A DNA stretch of 64,000 bases, from the NCBI GenBank assembly GCA_947034895.1, contig OX344763.1, forward strand, positions 17,205,001 through 17,269,000, read 5' to 3'. The notes under the pieces are model-generated. The model did no database searches, was not told the DNA's origin, and worked only from the letters and a program-made list of their open reading frames with translations. The DNA is from Rhytidiadelphus loreus (Eukaryota; Streptophyta; Bryopsida; Hypnales; Hylocomiaceae). Every line of letters begins with the position of its first letter. Within the stretch, counting starts at the first letter, position 1. This document shows positions 1 through 10,945 of the stretch, piece by piece. The position numbers and the translations under genes were made by a program.

Positions 1-3000
1 AAAACATGAATCTTAAATCACACTCCACCATTGAACTTTATGAAATTCTAGAAAATGTAATTTAACTTAGAATTCAATTAAACTACTTCCATTGAATTAA
101 TCATGTTTTTTATTTATTAAAAATGTTTTTTATTTAATAAATAAATAAAATTTAAATAAAGATAGTTAAAAAAAAGGGACATCAATTAGCAAAATGGTCA
201 TTTAGAAAATTAAGGGTTAATACATTTATTTGGTGTATAATATATATCTACTATATTCATTTTATTTTTTTCCATATTCAAGATATTTCTAAAAAATTTA
301 AAGCATAGTTAAAAAAAATAAAATAAAATAGGTGGACCATTTTCATCCTTTAAATTTATATAAAGGCCCGTGGTTCAATGTTTTGGTACAAAATCATTAG
401 TAGCATATTCATTTGTTGTTTAGTCGGACTATACATCCTTTCATCTAATTCTACGGTCATAGGTCCTCAATGGATTTATAATTTCTAAAAAGAAGAAAAA
501 AAATTGGAGGCTTACAGGCTCATAGGCTCATAGGCTCACAGGCTCATGCTCTTAGGCTCACATACTAGCATCCCCGGTCGACCAAGAGGTTTCTTCTTGG
601 CACCATTGTACAGAAGTGTTGTATAGTCATTTGTTCTTTTTGCTACAAAAAGTCAATAAGAAGAAGTGTATTGTGTCGTAGAAGCATTCAGTAGTATTCA
701 GTTATACATGTAAATCCTTTTGCTCTTCGTGGAGAGAATGTGGACATACCGTATGTGTTTATATTTTTCATTTACTGTTTTCCATGTGGTGGACAAAGAA
801 GAAAGTTTCTTTTAGTTTTCATATGTACTAGAAATCTATTTCGCTTCAATGTATGTCGTTGTACTTAAATATTGTGAATTGAAGTTGACAACTATTACTG
901 CATTTTGATATGTGCTCCTAATGTTACAGTCAAATGGTATGATGCCATTGCATCTGAAAGGGAATGTCTCTAACAACATGATCTATATTGCACATGACGC
1001 TGAAAAGGCCGATGACTTTCCAAAACAAGAACTACTTTAGTACATTGTTTAAGGAATGTGGAAGTGAAAAGTAATACATCTTAGTTCTATGTTAGCAAGT
1101 GCCATTTTCTGTAGGTTGCATGTTCAAGAATTCGTTAAATTCTTGTGATATAATAGTGGTTCTTGCTTATGAATAAAGGGCAAGCTGTCTAACATCTTCC
1201 TTATCTTCTGAAAGTATGCAAATATTGATTTGGGCACTAACGAAAAGAAGGCAGAAGTTCGAAATGTAAAAGGTAAGCGATTTTCTTTGTTTCATCCTTC
1301 TGCAATCTGCATGTCTAAAGCATGAAAGTGCATTTCATTTCTGTGTGCACGCGTAGTTTTCAGTGGCGGAAGTGAAGGTTTTCATTTCAGTGTGTGTATT
1401 GAGCATGCAGGAAACATTCACATGGGCAGTTCTACATTTCAGATAGCTATGCAGAAAGTGTGCTCCGTCGGAGAATAGCAGCGATACAACTCAGTGAGAA
1501 GGCGGTGCACAAAATACTAGGTACATGACTAAGATGTGTCGAATGTGGTGGTGCCTAATTGTTGAATTTCACATATGATGTTACGTTCTAGTCACAAGGT
1601 CATTTGATGATTCTCTTCCACAGTGACATCGAAGATGGAGTTTCAGACTCTGTGAAGGAAAAGCACGTGCGAAAACTGTAAGTATGACAAGGCAATTCTG
1701 GCAATGTTGGTAGTACTTCATGATCTTCCTCTATGTTTGTTGAAGAAGTTCACTGTTGAAGAAGGCATATTTCTTATGGTCCATGACTGTATCGTTCTTT
1801 TGGGAGGGGTGAATATACTACTGAAGATGTTAGTGTAATCGAAGAGGTATTCACTTTCATGGAAACCTTTGGCTTCCATACATTGCTTTTCTTGGCTTTT
1901 TTGCACACCATTACTACTTTGACAATTCAATGTTGTCGTGTTCTATTTCAAGATTGGAATGCATGTAGACAATTACTCTCTGCTAGAAGCAAATTGCAGT
2001 CTCAGTGAAAGTGCAGGTAGTCATCAGTTTGGTGTAAATAATTGTTCTTGTGCTTTGTCAGTATTGATTATTTAAGCTACATTGATGCATGGAAGTTGAT
2101 ATTGATGTGTATGTTGTTGAAGAAGTTATTGGACATCCAGCAATTGCAGATTGTGAACGACAAAACTTCAGCATACAATTTTCACGGTGAGTTCATTCCG
2201 CTTTTGTAAATTCCAGCTTCGCAATATGCGAGGCATGTCATAAGTGTGCAAATTTATAAACACATTCAAACAAATGCCTTACAAGTTTCTAAAACTATGT
2301 CTCCAATATATTAAAATGCAACTAACAAGATCATTCTGTACAATTTAGAAAAGCTTCATCTTCACATTCCTGAGCTATGGTTTTCCTGTCATGTGCGGTT
2401 TTGTGTGCACATTTTTGAGATGATGGTGAAAACTCTTAGGTAAAGAACGATGCACAGTATTGTTTAAGATGAAATCCGTTAATCATTGCAGAGTTCATAT
2501 GTAATGATGTATTCAGAAATTTTCATATTTGAATGTCAACAGTAGTTTCTGTAATTAGTTTCAAAAGTACAAGAATCCAATAGTAGGTGTAGCATAGCTT
2601 TCTGATGTTTTGGACAAGAAGTTATCAAAATTGTCAAACTGACATGTTATCAAATAATTATCCTACACAGTAGGAGTGCAGGAAGTTCATGTGCTTCAAG
2701 GGAACTAGTGACATGGAATTCTGCAGAAGACATTCATATTGCGTAAAGGAGAATTGCAATCTCAAGCGTAGGACTGAATAGAACTTGAATTAGTAGTAGG
2801 GAAGGGGAACCATGCACGTCATTTCCCAACATCATGCATTCCTACTTTTCACATGCTCAAGATGTACGTAACCAATGTGTAGTACTTGTCTATTGTTCAC
2901 TATTTTTTAGCAGATGATGTAAATGCAAAAAACGATTACAACATGCAATACAAGTGGCGCTCACTTAGTGTTGTCTCGACAAAGTGCTTCTTCACAGATG

Positions 3001-3508
3001 TCAAAAAATGATATGATAATTGCAATTACAATTATATTCCAAATGAGAATGAAGGATAAAATGACGTAGTACATGACAACCAAAAATCCATTAATATTTA
3101 ATAGAAAGCAAATTAACAGAACCTCAGGAAAAACGTTTTCTTCCATTTGATGACATAAATGAATATGAATTCCAATAACAGAAGAGAAAATCACTATGCA
3201 TTAATTTTTACTAATTAATTGTTTCTTACTTCAATATAAAAAAATTGCATTAATATGCTGTGCATTGTCCATTTAAGCGCCATGTGGCAGAACATTTTCA
3301 CCAAGCGCCATGTGTACATGTCACATGCATATGTACCCAATTCGAATGCATCATCAGCATGTAATTTTCTATACCATGACCGAACTAACAGAATGCAACA
3401 ACAAGTTTTGGTCTGATTTTGACCGGTACAACACGACCGAAACAACAGAAAACAACAACAGATTTTAGTTAGATTTCAGTTCTTTTGGTCATGACATTTC
3501 TACTAGTG
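1..3508. mobile_element. Right part of a CACTA-type element (left end outside window)
   Basis: The segment ends with TTTCTACTAGTG at 3497-3508, the complement of the CACTAGTAGAAA ends found on other elements here. The bases before it carry repeated CAACAAC/ACCGAAACAACAG motifs of the kind seen subterminally in CACTA elements. Immediately after 3508 the gypsy gag sequence starts in mid-frame, so this end interrupts gag. No matching left end was found, so the element probably starts before the window. No transposase was recognised. The interior has normal base composition and contains exon-like pieces (see 1212-1700). The first 350 bases are AT-rich with nothing recognisable. Confidence 0.4.
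1212..1700 (+). pseudogene. Exon-like fragments of an unidentified spliced gene
   Basis: An open segment reading ..NIDLGTNEKKAEVRNVK ends at 1272 in front of a GTAAGC donor. A second begins at 1443 after an acceptor (TACATTTCAG). It reads SYAESVLRRRIAAIQLSEKA and ends at 1520 before GTACAT. Phases match: the leftover G of the first joins AT of the second to make GAT. A third segment after the acceptor at about 1591 continues in phase but meets TGA near 1622, and it ends at a GTAAGT donor near 1678. Further donor-flanked open pieces follow at about 1950-2015 and 2090-2190. I do not recognise the protein. It lies inside what looks like a CACTA element, so a captured host gene is a reasonable inference. 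The in-frame stop suggests it is broken. Confidence 0.3.
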
Positions 3509-3889
3509 TCAAGTTTACCAAGTTGAAAATAATAATTATCGAGGAGATAATTTAAATTCAGGTAATAGACCAAAGTAGAGAAATTTTAATCAAAACTCTC
3601 ATTTTTACCCTAATCAAAATTATAACACTAGTAGAAAAATTCAGTGTCCAAATTGACAAAAAAGTGTTGATTTGGACGAAATAGCTTTTGTTGATTTAGA
3701 CGTGTTGATTTGGACATTGTTTAACAAGTTTTTGTTGATTCTATGTTCATTTTGACAAAATTCAACAAAAATTTGTTCAAAAATTTGTTGATTTGGACAA
3801 AATTCCAACTAAAACTTGTTGACTAAAACTTGTTGATTAGAAAAATATTTCAACAAAAATATGTTAGTTTTTTCTTAGCATTTTCAAAA

Positions 3890-4030
3890 CTTTTTAATTA
3901 AATTCCATTTTTCTAAAAAGCCACATGGGCAGCACCTAGGTGGCACCGCCACGCGGGTGAGGGGTGCAACTGGGTTTAAACCTTGCACCTCTTGCTTAGT
4001 TCTATCCATTGCACCATATGTAAATGTACA
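3890..4030 (-). mobile_element. Possible tRNA-derived SINE fragment
   Basis: On the minus strand the segment has GGTGCAATGGATAGAACTAA followed about 20 bases later by AAGGTTTAAACCC. This order and spacing resembles the A and B boxes of pol III promoters. It is locally more GC-rich than the surrounding element. No poly-A tail or target duplication was delimited. The resemblance is weak. Confidence 0.25.
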
Positions 4031-4584
4031 TGATATAAGAATGAACAAATAATTATTTATTTTCAATTTTCAATCTATAATTGTCATTTGTTTTTTCAAC
4101 TCAGTTGACTTTGGGGACTGTTTTCTCATAGAACACTACATTTTTTCAAAACACTTCAAACTAATTAAAGTTGTAAGATGAAGTTAACTTTCATCTTCAA
4201 AAATTCGTTTGTGATTTCAAGTCTCCAATTAAAAGTTATGAATAGAATTCTGAATTTTGAATTTAAAAAAAAAATGGTACTATACTATGCAAAAACAACC
4301 TCCAAAGTCTGCTGAGTTGAAAAGTTAATAGAAAATATTTATATTGTGCATAGAATGCTAAACTTGGTGATTTAAACATTTCCGACATGAAATTTTAGTG
4401 ATAAGAACTTCAATTCAATTTAAGATATTATGAATATTCGGCAAACATTTTACTTAGAGGTGATTTGGACACAATTCATATTCAAGTTTTTGTAATGTAG
4501 AACATACAATTTGAATAGCTCTAAATTAGAATTTGAAAATTCTTAATCTAGAATTTAAATATTTAAGAACTTAGAATTTGAATT

Positions 4585-5515
4585 TAACCCCTAAAAGACC
4601 AAGGTCTTTCTTTTGTCAAAGCCTACTCAAAACTGCCATTTCTGTTGCATTCATCCAAAGAAAAAAAAAAAAAAAATTAGATTCAAACCATAGGATCTTG
4701 TACTTTACTAGTCGAGGATCATATGGTAGAAATTTTATGGAGTTTGACCGTATGAATTGGAAGATATTAGCATTCAAAGTTGAAAAAAGTAAGTTTTTTT
4801 GAACACTAGCCTATAATTTTAGATGACTTTGAATGCCATTTGTGGAAATTTTTTGCACCATGGACCTTGAATTAAAAAAAATTTGTGTTGAAGAATTGAG
4901 TTGAAAGTCTAGAATTTTTTTTCTTAAAAGAAACACACTTGATTTTCATTCTTTAAAAAATTATTAAGTAGATGTAGGTCCAAGATTGAAAGAAAAACTA
5001 AATCTATAATAGTTCTAAATAAAAAAATGGGATTGAAACACAATAATGTCAACAGTGAGATTGTTCTAAATAAAAAACTTAACGTTGTAAAACAATTATT
5101 TTTGAAAAATTGTGAAAATTGCTTTCAAAATTGAATCCTATAAGTTATTATTTTATGAAGATGCTGCAAGTGCCCAAAAAACAAGATTGTTCGTAACTTT
5201 CACATTACTAATCCAAATGGAATGAATCAAAGCTTCACATGTAGACAAAAATATGATCTTTTAGAAGAAAAAATTGAAAAATTAATTTCAAATTTCTTTT
5301 TATTTCTTTTTCTGCTCGGTGACGTGAAAATTATGTTTAAGATGCCATAACTTTTTCTCCCAAGCACCAATTCAAATAAAACTTATATTCCCACAAAGCT
5401 AATAAGTTTTCCTATCTTATGAAAAAGTTTCAAAAAGTTTCACTAAAAATTGAGATCATACAAACTTGCCGAAATCCATTTGTCCCCCAAGGGGACAATG
5501 GTCTTTTAGGGGTTA
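4585..5515. mobile_element. Terminal-inverted-repeat element (T family), 931 bp
   Basis: Perfect 16-base inverted ends, TAACCCCTAAAAGACC at 4585 and GGTCTTTTAGGGGTTA at 5500-5515. Related ends occur at 9087/10835, near 42600 and at 63163, so this is a local family. No transposase frame is present. The superfamily is not clear because no target duplication could be read. Confidence 0.55.
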
Positions 5516-7191
5516 GAAAAATTAAAATTAAAATTTAGACCCCTAAAGAACAAAGTAGACTTTTTGACAATATAGCTACACTATTGATAGTATTTAGTGT
5601 TATGGTACAAATAGTGTTACCTAATTTTTACCAAACCCATTTAGAGTTTTACTTTCTACCTCTTGTGAGCTCATTTCTAATATGAAATTACCTTTAACAC
5701 TAAATGAAGTCTTGTTAAAAATTTATATCTCAAAAAAATTCAAAAAGTTGTCAAATAGTGCTTATATTGACATTAGTGTTAATAACACTAATGAAATTGT
5801 TGACATTTAATGTTGTTCTTTGTAATTAGTGTAGTGTTTTTGGTAACACTAACTATATACCATTATTAGTGTAGTATTTTTGGTCATGTATTTAGAAATT
5901 TAATTCCCTTTTTTTTCCTTTAAAATTTTTACACAACACTTGGTGAAGGGATAGTTTGAAGGACTCACAATTTTTATAACTTTTGATTACTAAGAAAGTT
6001 ATTGTATGATGTATAGGTTTCCTAAAGAATATGTAAGCCAAGTAGATTTGAATGTATTTTTCGAATAAATTAGAATTTGAAATTGATTTTCTAAAATATT
6101 AATCTTATAAAAAGTTTCAAATCGTTCTATATAGGTTAGTACGGAGGTGAAACTCATGATGAGTTTGAATTTGCAATTTGAAGTGGAATTTCTACACTAA
6201 AGTAAATTTTGAAATTCTTTATTGAATGCAATTTTAAATATTTTAAATACTTTTTTTAAAAAAGGATGCAAATTGTTGATTACAACTACATGTACATTAG
6301 TACATTGCAACCATTAGTTTTGGGAATCTTTAGTTTCATAACTAGAATTCTTTTCACTGAATTTTGTAAATCAATCTCAATTTCTATCAATTTATTATTT
6401 TCTCCAAGCATGAATATAAAATATTTTTTATTTCAATTTTTAAAATAGATTCTCTAACATATTTTTTCAGCATATGATGGAAAATTGAAAATTGTAGAAT
6501 TGACATATACCTTCATTTTCAGATAAAATTTTGGAAAAATGAAATCTAATCATTTGGGATGAATGAAACACTATTTTTCTTAAAATCCAAGCATCATGAT
6601 GTTGCAAATGGTAAAGTTTTTTATTTTACAATTTCAAGAGGGAGTAATAGGTCAAAATGAGTACAAGCTAGATCATCTAGTTTGATTTGTTGAAAAAATA
6701 AACACAAATGAAGATTTTAGCCTTGCTTTGAAGACTACTATTTAAAAGCAATTATGGGACTTAACAAATGAAAGAACACAGAGGTCAATACTTCAAATTT
6801 GAATAATTCTATCGAGTAGTTCAATTTGAATTTTAAACTATTCAAATTTGATTACTATAAGATTGAAAACCTTGATATAATCATACAATTTGAATTCATA
6901 ATTCATAATTTTTGAAAAATTCTTAAAGATTCCAAAAACAATCCAAAAACAACCCAAAAACAACCCAAAAACATTCAAGAAAAATCTATTGATTTGGTCA
7001 TTGCGCTATTCAAATGAACAAAAATTTGTTAAACTGTTTTGTTAACTTATGCTCAAATCAACAAAAATTGTTAATCATTGTATTAATTTGGATTCAAATC
7101 AACAAAAAATTGTAAAAATGGTCATTGCAATATCCAAATCAATAAGTTTTTGTTGAATTTTTGTTGATTTGAATGTAATTTTCTACTACTG
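5516..7191. other. AT-rich interior of the CACTA element, no gene seen
   Basis: Apart from a T-type end near 5537 (ACCCCTAAAGAACAAAG), the segment is AT-rich sequence. Only short chance frames occur, for example at 6266-6448. The last 200 bases are the right subterminal repeats. Confidence 0.4.
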
Positions 7192-7403
7192 TAGTATAAT
7201 AATTCAAATTATGTCAATCTTAAATTTAACCCTAGTAATTTTAATAAGAGGAGGGTTTAGTTAGTAATTCTAATTGGGGAGTAGCCCAAATGCCTACTAG
7301 TAACAATGAAGGTTGGACACAAATGCCATTTGGCAATGTGAACCAAGGTCTAACCACTTATGGGAGACAAGTGGCAAATTGAAACCAAGGTAAGACAATT
7401 ATT

Positions 7404-7445
7404 TGCTATAATTGTCAACAATCAAGCTATTATAAATCAAATTGT
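7404..7445 (+). other. Gag zinc knuckle with His replaced by Tyr
   Basis: Translation gives CYNCQQSSYYKSNC. Spacing is that of the retroviral-type CX2CX4HX4C knuckle, but the histidine position is tyrosine. The knuckle helps identify the surrounding frame as gag. The substitution fits an inactive copy. Confidence 0.6.
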
Positions 7446-7493
7446 CCAAATGCACAAGGGCTAGTGTGGATTATGTACCCCTAAGTAGGAACT

Positions 7494-7611
7494 CACTAGT
7501 AGAAAATTTGAAATTTTGTTGAAAAATCAACAAATTTTTGTCAAAATCAATAGAAAACTGACCCAAATCAACACGACCAAAACAACATAAATTTCACATT
7601 TTCTACTAGTG
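7494..7611. mobile_element. Small CACTA MITE, 118 bp
   Basis: Ends are CACTAGTAGAAAA and ATTTTCTACTAGTG. Flanks are ACT and ATT, a near-match 3-bp duplication. The homologous minus-strand gypsy copy (about 37990-38020) lacks this insert, which gives an empty site. Confidence 0.7.
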
Positions 7612-7827
7612 ATTGCTAGCAAAATAGTCATACAACTGAGGAGTATAATGCTCCCATAGAAATGAGTCCAAAGAAAGGTATAATAATAAAAAAATAGATA
7701 CTAGTGAATTGTGCCAACAATTGTTGGGATTTATTAGATGAGGACACACCTAGATCTAATAAAGATGAAGCTTTGTATCATATAAAAATAGAAAACAAAA
7801 ACCAACACTCTCCATTAAGGCAAGAAA

Positions 7828-7959
7828 CACTAGTAGAAAATCCTGCCCAATCTGTTGTTTTGGTTGAGTTGATCATCAACAAATTTCTGTTAATCAACAA
7901 AAATTTGTTGATGATCAATGCGACCAAAACAACAGATTGGGCAGGATTTTCTACTAGTG
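7828..7959. mobile_element. Palindromic CACTA MITE, 132 bp, TSD AAA
   Basis: CACTAGTAGAAAATCC at the left is matched by GGATTTTCTACTAGTG at the right. Almost the whole element is one inverted repeat with a short centre. The 3-bp flanks are AAA on both sides, and the minus-strand gypsy copy reads straight through the site. Overlapping open frames on both strands here come from the palindrome and are not genes. Confidence 0.8.
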
Positions 7960-8387
7960 AAAAAGTGGTACAAAAGGTATCTACTAGAGGCCAAATTAGA
8001 AAGGAAAATCCCCTGGGGAAATTCAAAATGCTGAGGGATAAATAAATTATCTGTAAAGAATCCCAACAATTGTTGGAGCACCAAAATCAATTAGGATTAA
8101 ATATTAATTCCAAATTGGGTGGCCAGTCATGTAAATCAATAACAAATCCAATTTGGAATGAAGGCCAAGCTAATAAGCTTGAGTAAACCTAACTTTGATC
8201 CTTCAATCAATAAACCGCCTAGGAAGTCAATCGAACTTGGTCTAGTCAATACAATAAATGTTCTAAAGGCGATGCAACAACCAAATGTCCAAATCGGATG
8301 ATTATACCAAGTTATAATGACTAGTTCAACTTGGTAGGGCCTTGAGTCCTACCAAATAAAGAGCGGTTAGTACTTCCACTAATTTGG

Positions 8388-8666
8388 ATGGAGTTAGACA
8401 GCCAAGTTGAAAAAGATGAATCCAAATTAGTGAAAACCAAGATAGTTAAAGCAAAAAAACAAATTGGTAAATTAGTTAAATCACCTAATAGGAGAAAAGG
8501 AACAAATAACCAAATAAGCATTACTGATGTAATCAATCTTTATGACATCAATGTTGACGATGTGGGTCAAGTTAAGGCTTACATTACTATTATACAACTT
8601 TTAAGCATAGCTCCTAGTTGTAGGGCAACTTTGAAATCCAAATTGATTAAGGGGCATAGTACTTAG
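8388..8666 (+). pseudogene. Gypsy gag C-terminal linker fragment
   Basis: A 92-codon frame begins with ELDSQVEKDESKLVKTKIVK and is rich in Lys. The minus-strand copy at 36839-37020 encodes nearly the same segment. It joins the Asn-rich gag tail to protease in this element. It is interrupted relative to the flanking gag and protease frames and is not an independent gene. Confidence 0.6.
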
Positions 8667-8675
8667 GTTTGTAAA

Positions 8676-9010
8676 GTGGGTTTGAGTCCAAATCCAAGTG
8701 CTCTTAATATTGATGTAGAAATTGAAGGTCTTATAATTTCTAATGTCCAAGTAGATGGTAATTCTAGTGTCAATTTAATGAACCATGATGTAATGCTCAG
8801 CCTTCATTCAATTGGCCTCCAAGAAACCAAATTGGTCTTGCACATAGCGAACCAAAATAGGGTCAAGCCTTTAGTAATTTACCTAAAGTGAAAATACAAA
8901 TAGCAGATTAGAATATTTAATTGATTATATTGTTTTTCAACCTAATACCCCACATGCATCCTATCCTATTTTGTTAGGGAGGCCGTGGCTTTACCAAGCT
9001 AAGGCTAAAG
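8676..9010 (+). pseudogene. Retropepsin-like (aspartic protease) fragment of the gypsy element
   Basis: The frame contains IDVEIEGLIISNVQVDGNSS followed by VNLMNHDVM. This matches the pattern of plant gypsy proteases, in which the catalytic Asp is followed by Gly-x-Ser. The frame stops at 8891. The following bases still encode the ILLGRPWLYQAKAK-like segment near 8970-9005 in shifted frames. This is a decayed domain, with no reverse transcriptase after it. Confidence 0.55.
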
Positions 9011-9086
9011 AGTAAAGACAACTAGGATAGAGGTGTTATGAAAATTTTCCAAGGGAATCATGTGGTGAGTATCACCATATACCCCC

Positions 9087-10835
9087 TTAACTCCTAAAGA
9101 TTAGAGACTTTGTATGTTTTCACCAAAAATGCTCCAAAATTGCCATTTCTAATACAAGTACCAAATTTTAGAAGAAAAATAATTTTGAACACATGTAATC
9201 GTAGGATCTTGTAGTACTTTAGTTTGAAAAGATGTGGACAAAACTTTAGAAATTTCCACCATATACATTGCAAGATATTAGTGTTTGAGTTGACAAAAAT
9301 CCTTCTTTTGGCTTTGCAAAAAATCGGGTAGCTACACTTCACAAGGTCACATTTGTATGAAAAAATGTCCAAAATGGTGGTAACTTTTTGGATTCATTCT
9401 TCAAGGAAAATTGTATACAATCTTGAATTTTTTTGATCATTTGGAATTGCACACCCTATAGGAAGAAATTAAATAATAAATACTTAGAAAGAAGTAGAGA
9501 ATGATTCAAAACACTAAATTGTTAAGAATTCAATTATGGAATTGAAAAATTCCAATTCCAATGGTTTTAATGTATCAATAAAAAATCTGCATCACATGCT
9601 TTGACTTGTTTTTTTTAAATATTAAAAATCGAGTTAAATAAAGGACTCCAAAGTTTATTTTAGAGTAGAGAATCTATAACTGCCTGCAAATTGGATCACC
9701 TCATAACTTTCACCTCATTAATCAAAATGAAATATTTCAAAGCTTTACACATATATATAAATCTAGAGAAACAATTTCAAATTTTTATTTTTGAAAAAAG
9801 TGATATTTTTATTAAATTTTTGGGTTGCCAACCGAGCATTGAAAATTACATATCATGCAATAACTTTTGAACCATGTAGTCAAAAGTTATGAAAATTGTG
9901 GGGCCTTAACACCTAAATGCCCAAGCATTTTGAAGAGTGTTTTGACTATGAAAAAAAATCATGGGCTTATAGTTATTTCCATTCAAGCAAATTGTTCTTT
10001 TTCCAAAACCTAACCGTATGGATGTTTAAAGAGCTTGCTTATTAATATGCACACCAATTTTGAGTGAAAAATTACATAAGAGTTGTGAGATTATAACAAG
10101 AGAAATTTACATTTTCTATTTTTATTATGTTGTCCCTCCCTACAATGTTTCAAAAATTTGCACATAAAGGTTTTTGGGAATTGGAGGTGACACAAACAAC
10201 TACAAATTGTATTGGCACACTAAAATGCCCTTTTAAAAAACTTCATATCACTTGAAAAGCTATTAATCTCATTACACAATCCTCCTTGCAATTGTTGAGA
10301 TGCAATGTTCTCTTATAAGTATAAATCACAAATAACTCCAATACAACACTTGCTTGTTGAAATTTTCAATGTTGAAAATCATGAAAACACTTACTCTTTC
10401 CATTTGAACCATTTTCAAACAAATGGATAAGTATAAGTTTTTAGATCTCAAATCAAGTGAAATTGCTCAAAATTGGAAAATGAAGTAAAATTAGTAAGCT
10501 TTCTTCTTCCATTAATGGACATATATGGCTTTGGAGACCTCTCAACAATCAAAAATGTAACTTTTTCAATGAAAAATGAAAATTTTCAATAATTAACCCA
10601 ATAAATTGTTTGAATTTTTTTTAAATGGTCAAACAAATTTAAGTGCCCACTGCAAAATGAGCCTGAAATTTTAGATCAACTATATTTGGTTGCTCAAGCA
10701 TTTAGGGGTTCAAGCTACTCTTTGAGCACATGTTGTGTGAAAATTTTAGCAAAAAAAAATAAAAATTCCGTTTGTAGTGAGCTGCCCAAAATCACTATGT
10801 TGTCAAAAAACGTAGTTTGGTCCTTTAGGGGTTAA
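9087..10835. mobile_element. T-family terminal-inverted-repeat element, 1.75 kb
   Basis: The left end is TTAACTCCTAAAGATTAGAG at 9087 and the right end GGTCCTTTAGGGGTTAA near 10819-10835. It splits the gypsy sequence between the protease region and the segment beginning TACGATGGTAAAACC. The left 150 bases recur inverted at 32050-32150 and in the other R repeats. The interior is AT-rich without a convincing coding frame. Confidence 0.5.
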
Positions 10836-10945
10836 ATACGATGGTAAAACCCAATGGGAATCACTAGGGGATACTAGTGATTTTGGTTATGATTTTGAAT
10901 TGGATGATGTCCCAACTAATAAAGTCAATCACTAAACTTGACTAT

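Larger units (their letters stand above)
3626..7191. mobile_element. CACTA-type element, 3.57 kb, inserted in gypsy gag
   Basis: The left end is CACTAGTAGAAAA at 3626 and the right end TTTTCTACTACTG at 7179-7191, its complement with one mismatch. Gag reads ..PNQNYN before 3626 and resumes with SNYVNPN after 7191, as in the uninterrupted minus-strand copy. Flanking triplets are TAA and TAG, a possible decayed 3-bp duplication. Both subterminal regions (about 3650-3860 and 6980-7180) repeat TTGTTGATTTGG or its complement. No transposase frame exists. The interior is AT-rich and contains a separate terminal-inverted-repeat element (4585-5515). Confidence 0.65.
3509..10945 (+). mobile_element. 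Decayed Ty3/gypsy gag-protease copy, split by nested insertions
   Basis: Plus-strand pieces at 3509-3625, 7192-7493, 7612-7827, 7960-9086 and 10836-10945 line up end to end with the minus-strand gag copy at 36.7-39.7 kb or continue it. They give an Asn-rich gag tail, a zinc knuckle, a Lys-rich linker, an aspartic-protease-like stretch, and the Gly-Lys-Thr-Gln-Trp-Glu-Ser segment that follows protease. Four DNA elements separate the pieces. Several stops are present (for example after GNRPK). No reverse transcriptase, integrase or LTR was recognised, so it is truncated or non-autonomous. Confidence 0.65.

Noticed and set aside
4578..4802. 74-codon gene at the T-element left end
   Set aside because: The frame starts within the terminal inverted repeat and runs through a poly-A tract.
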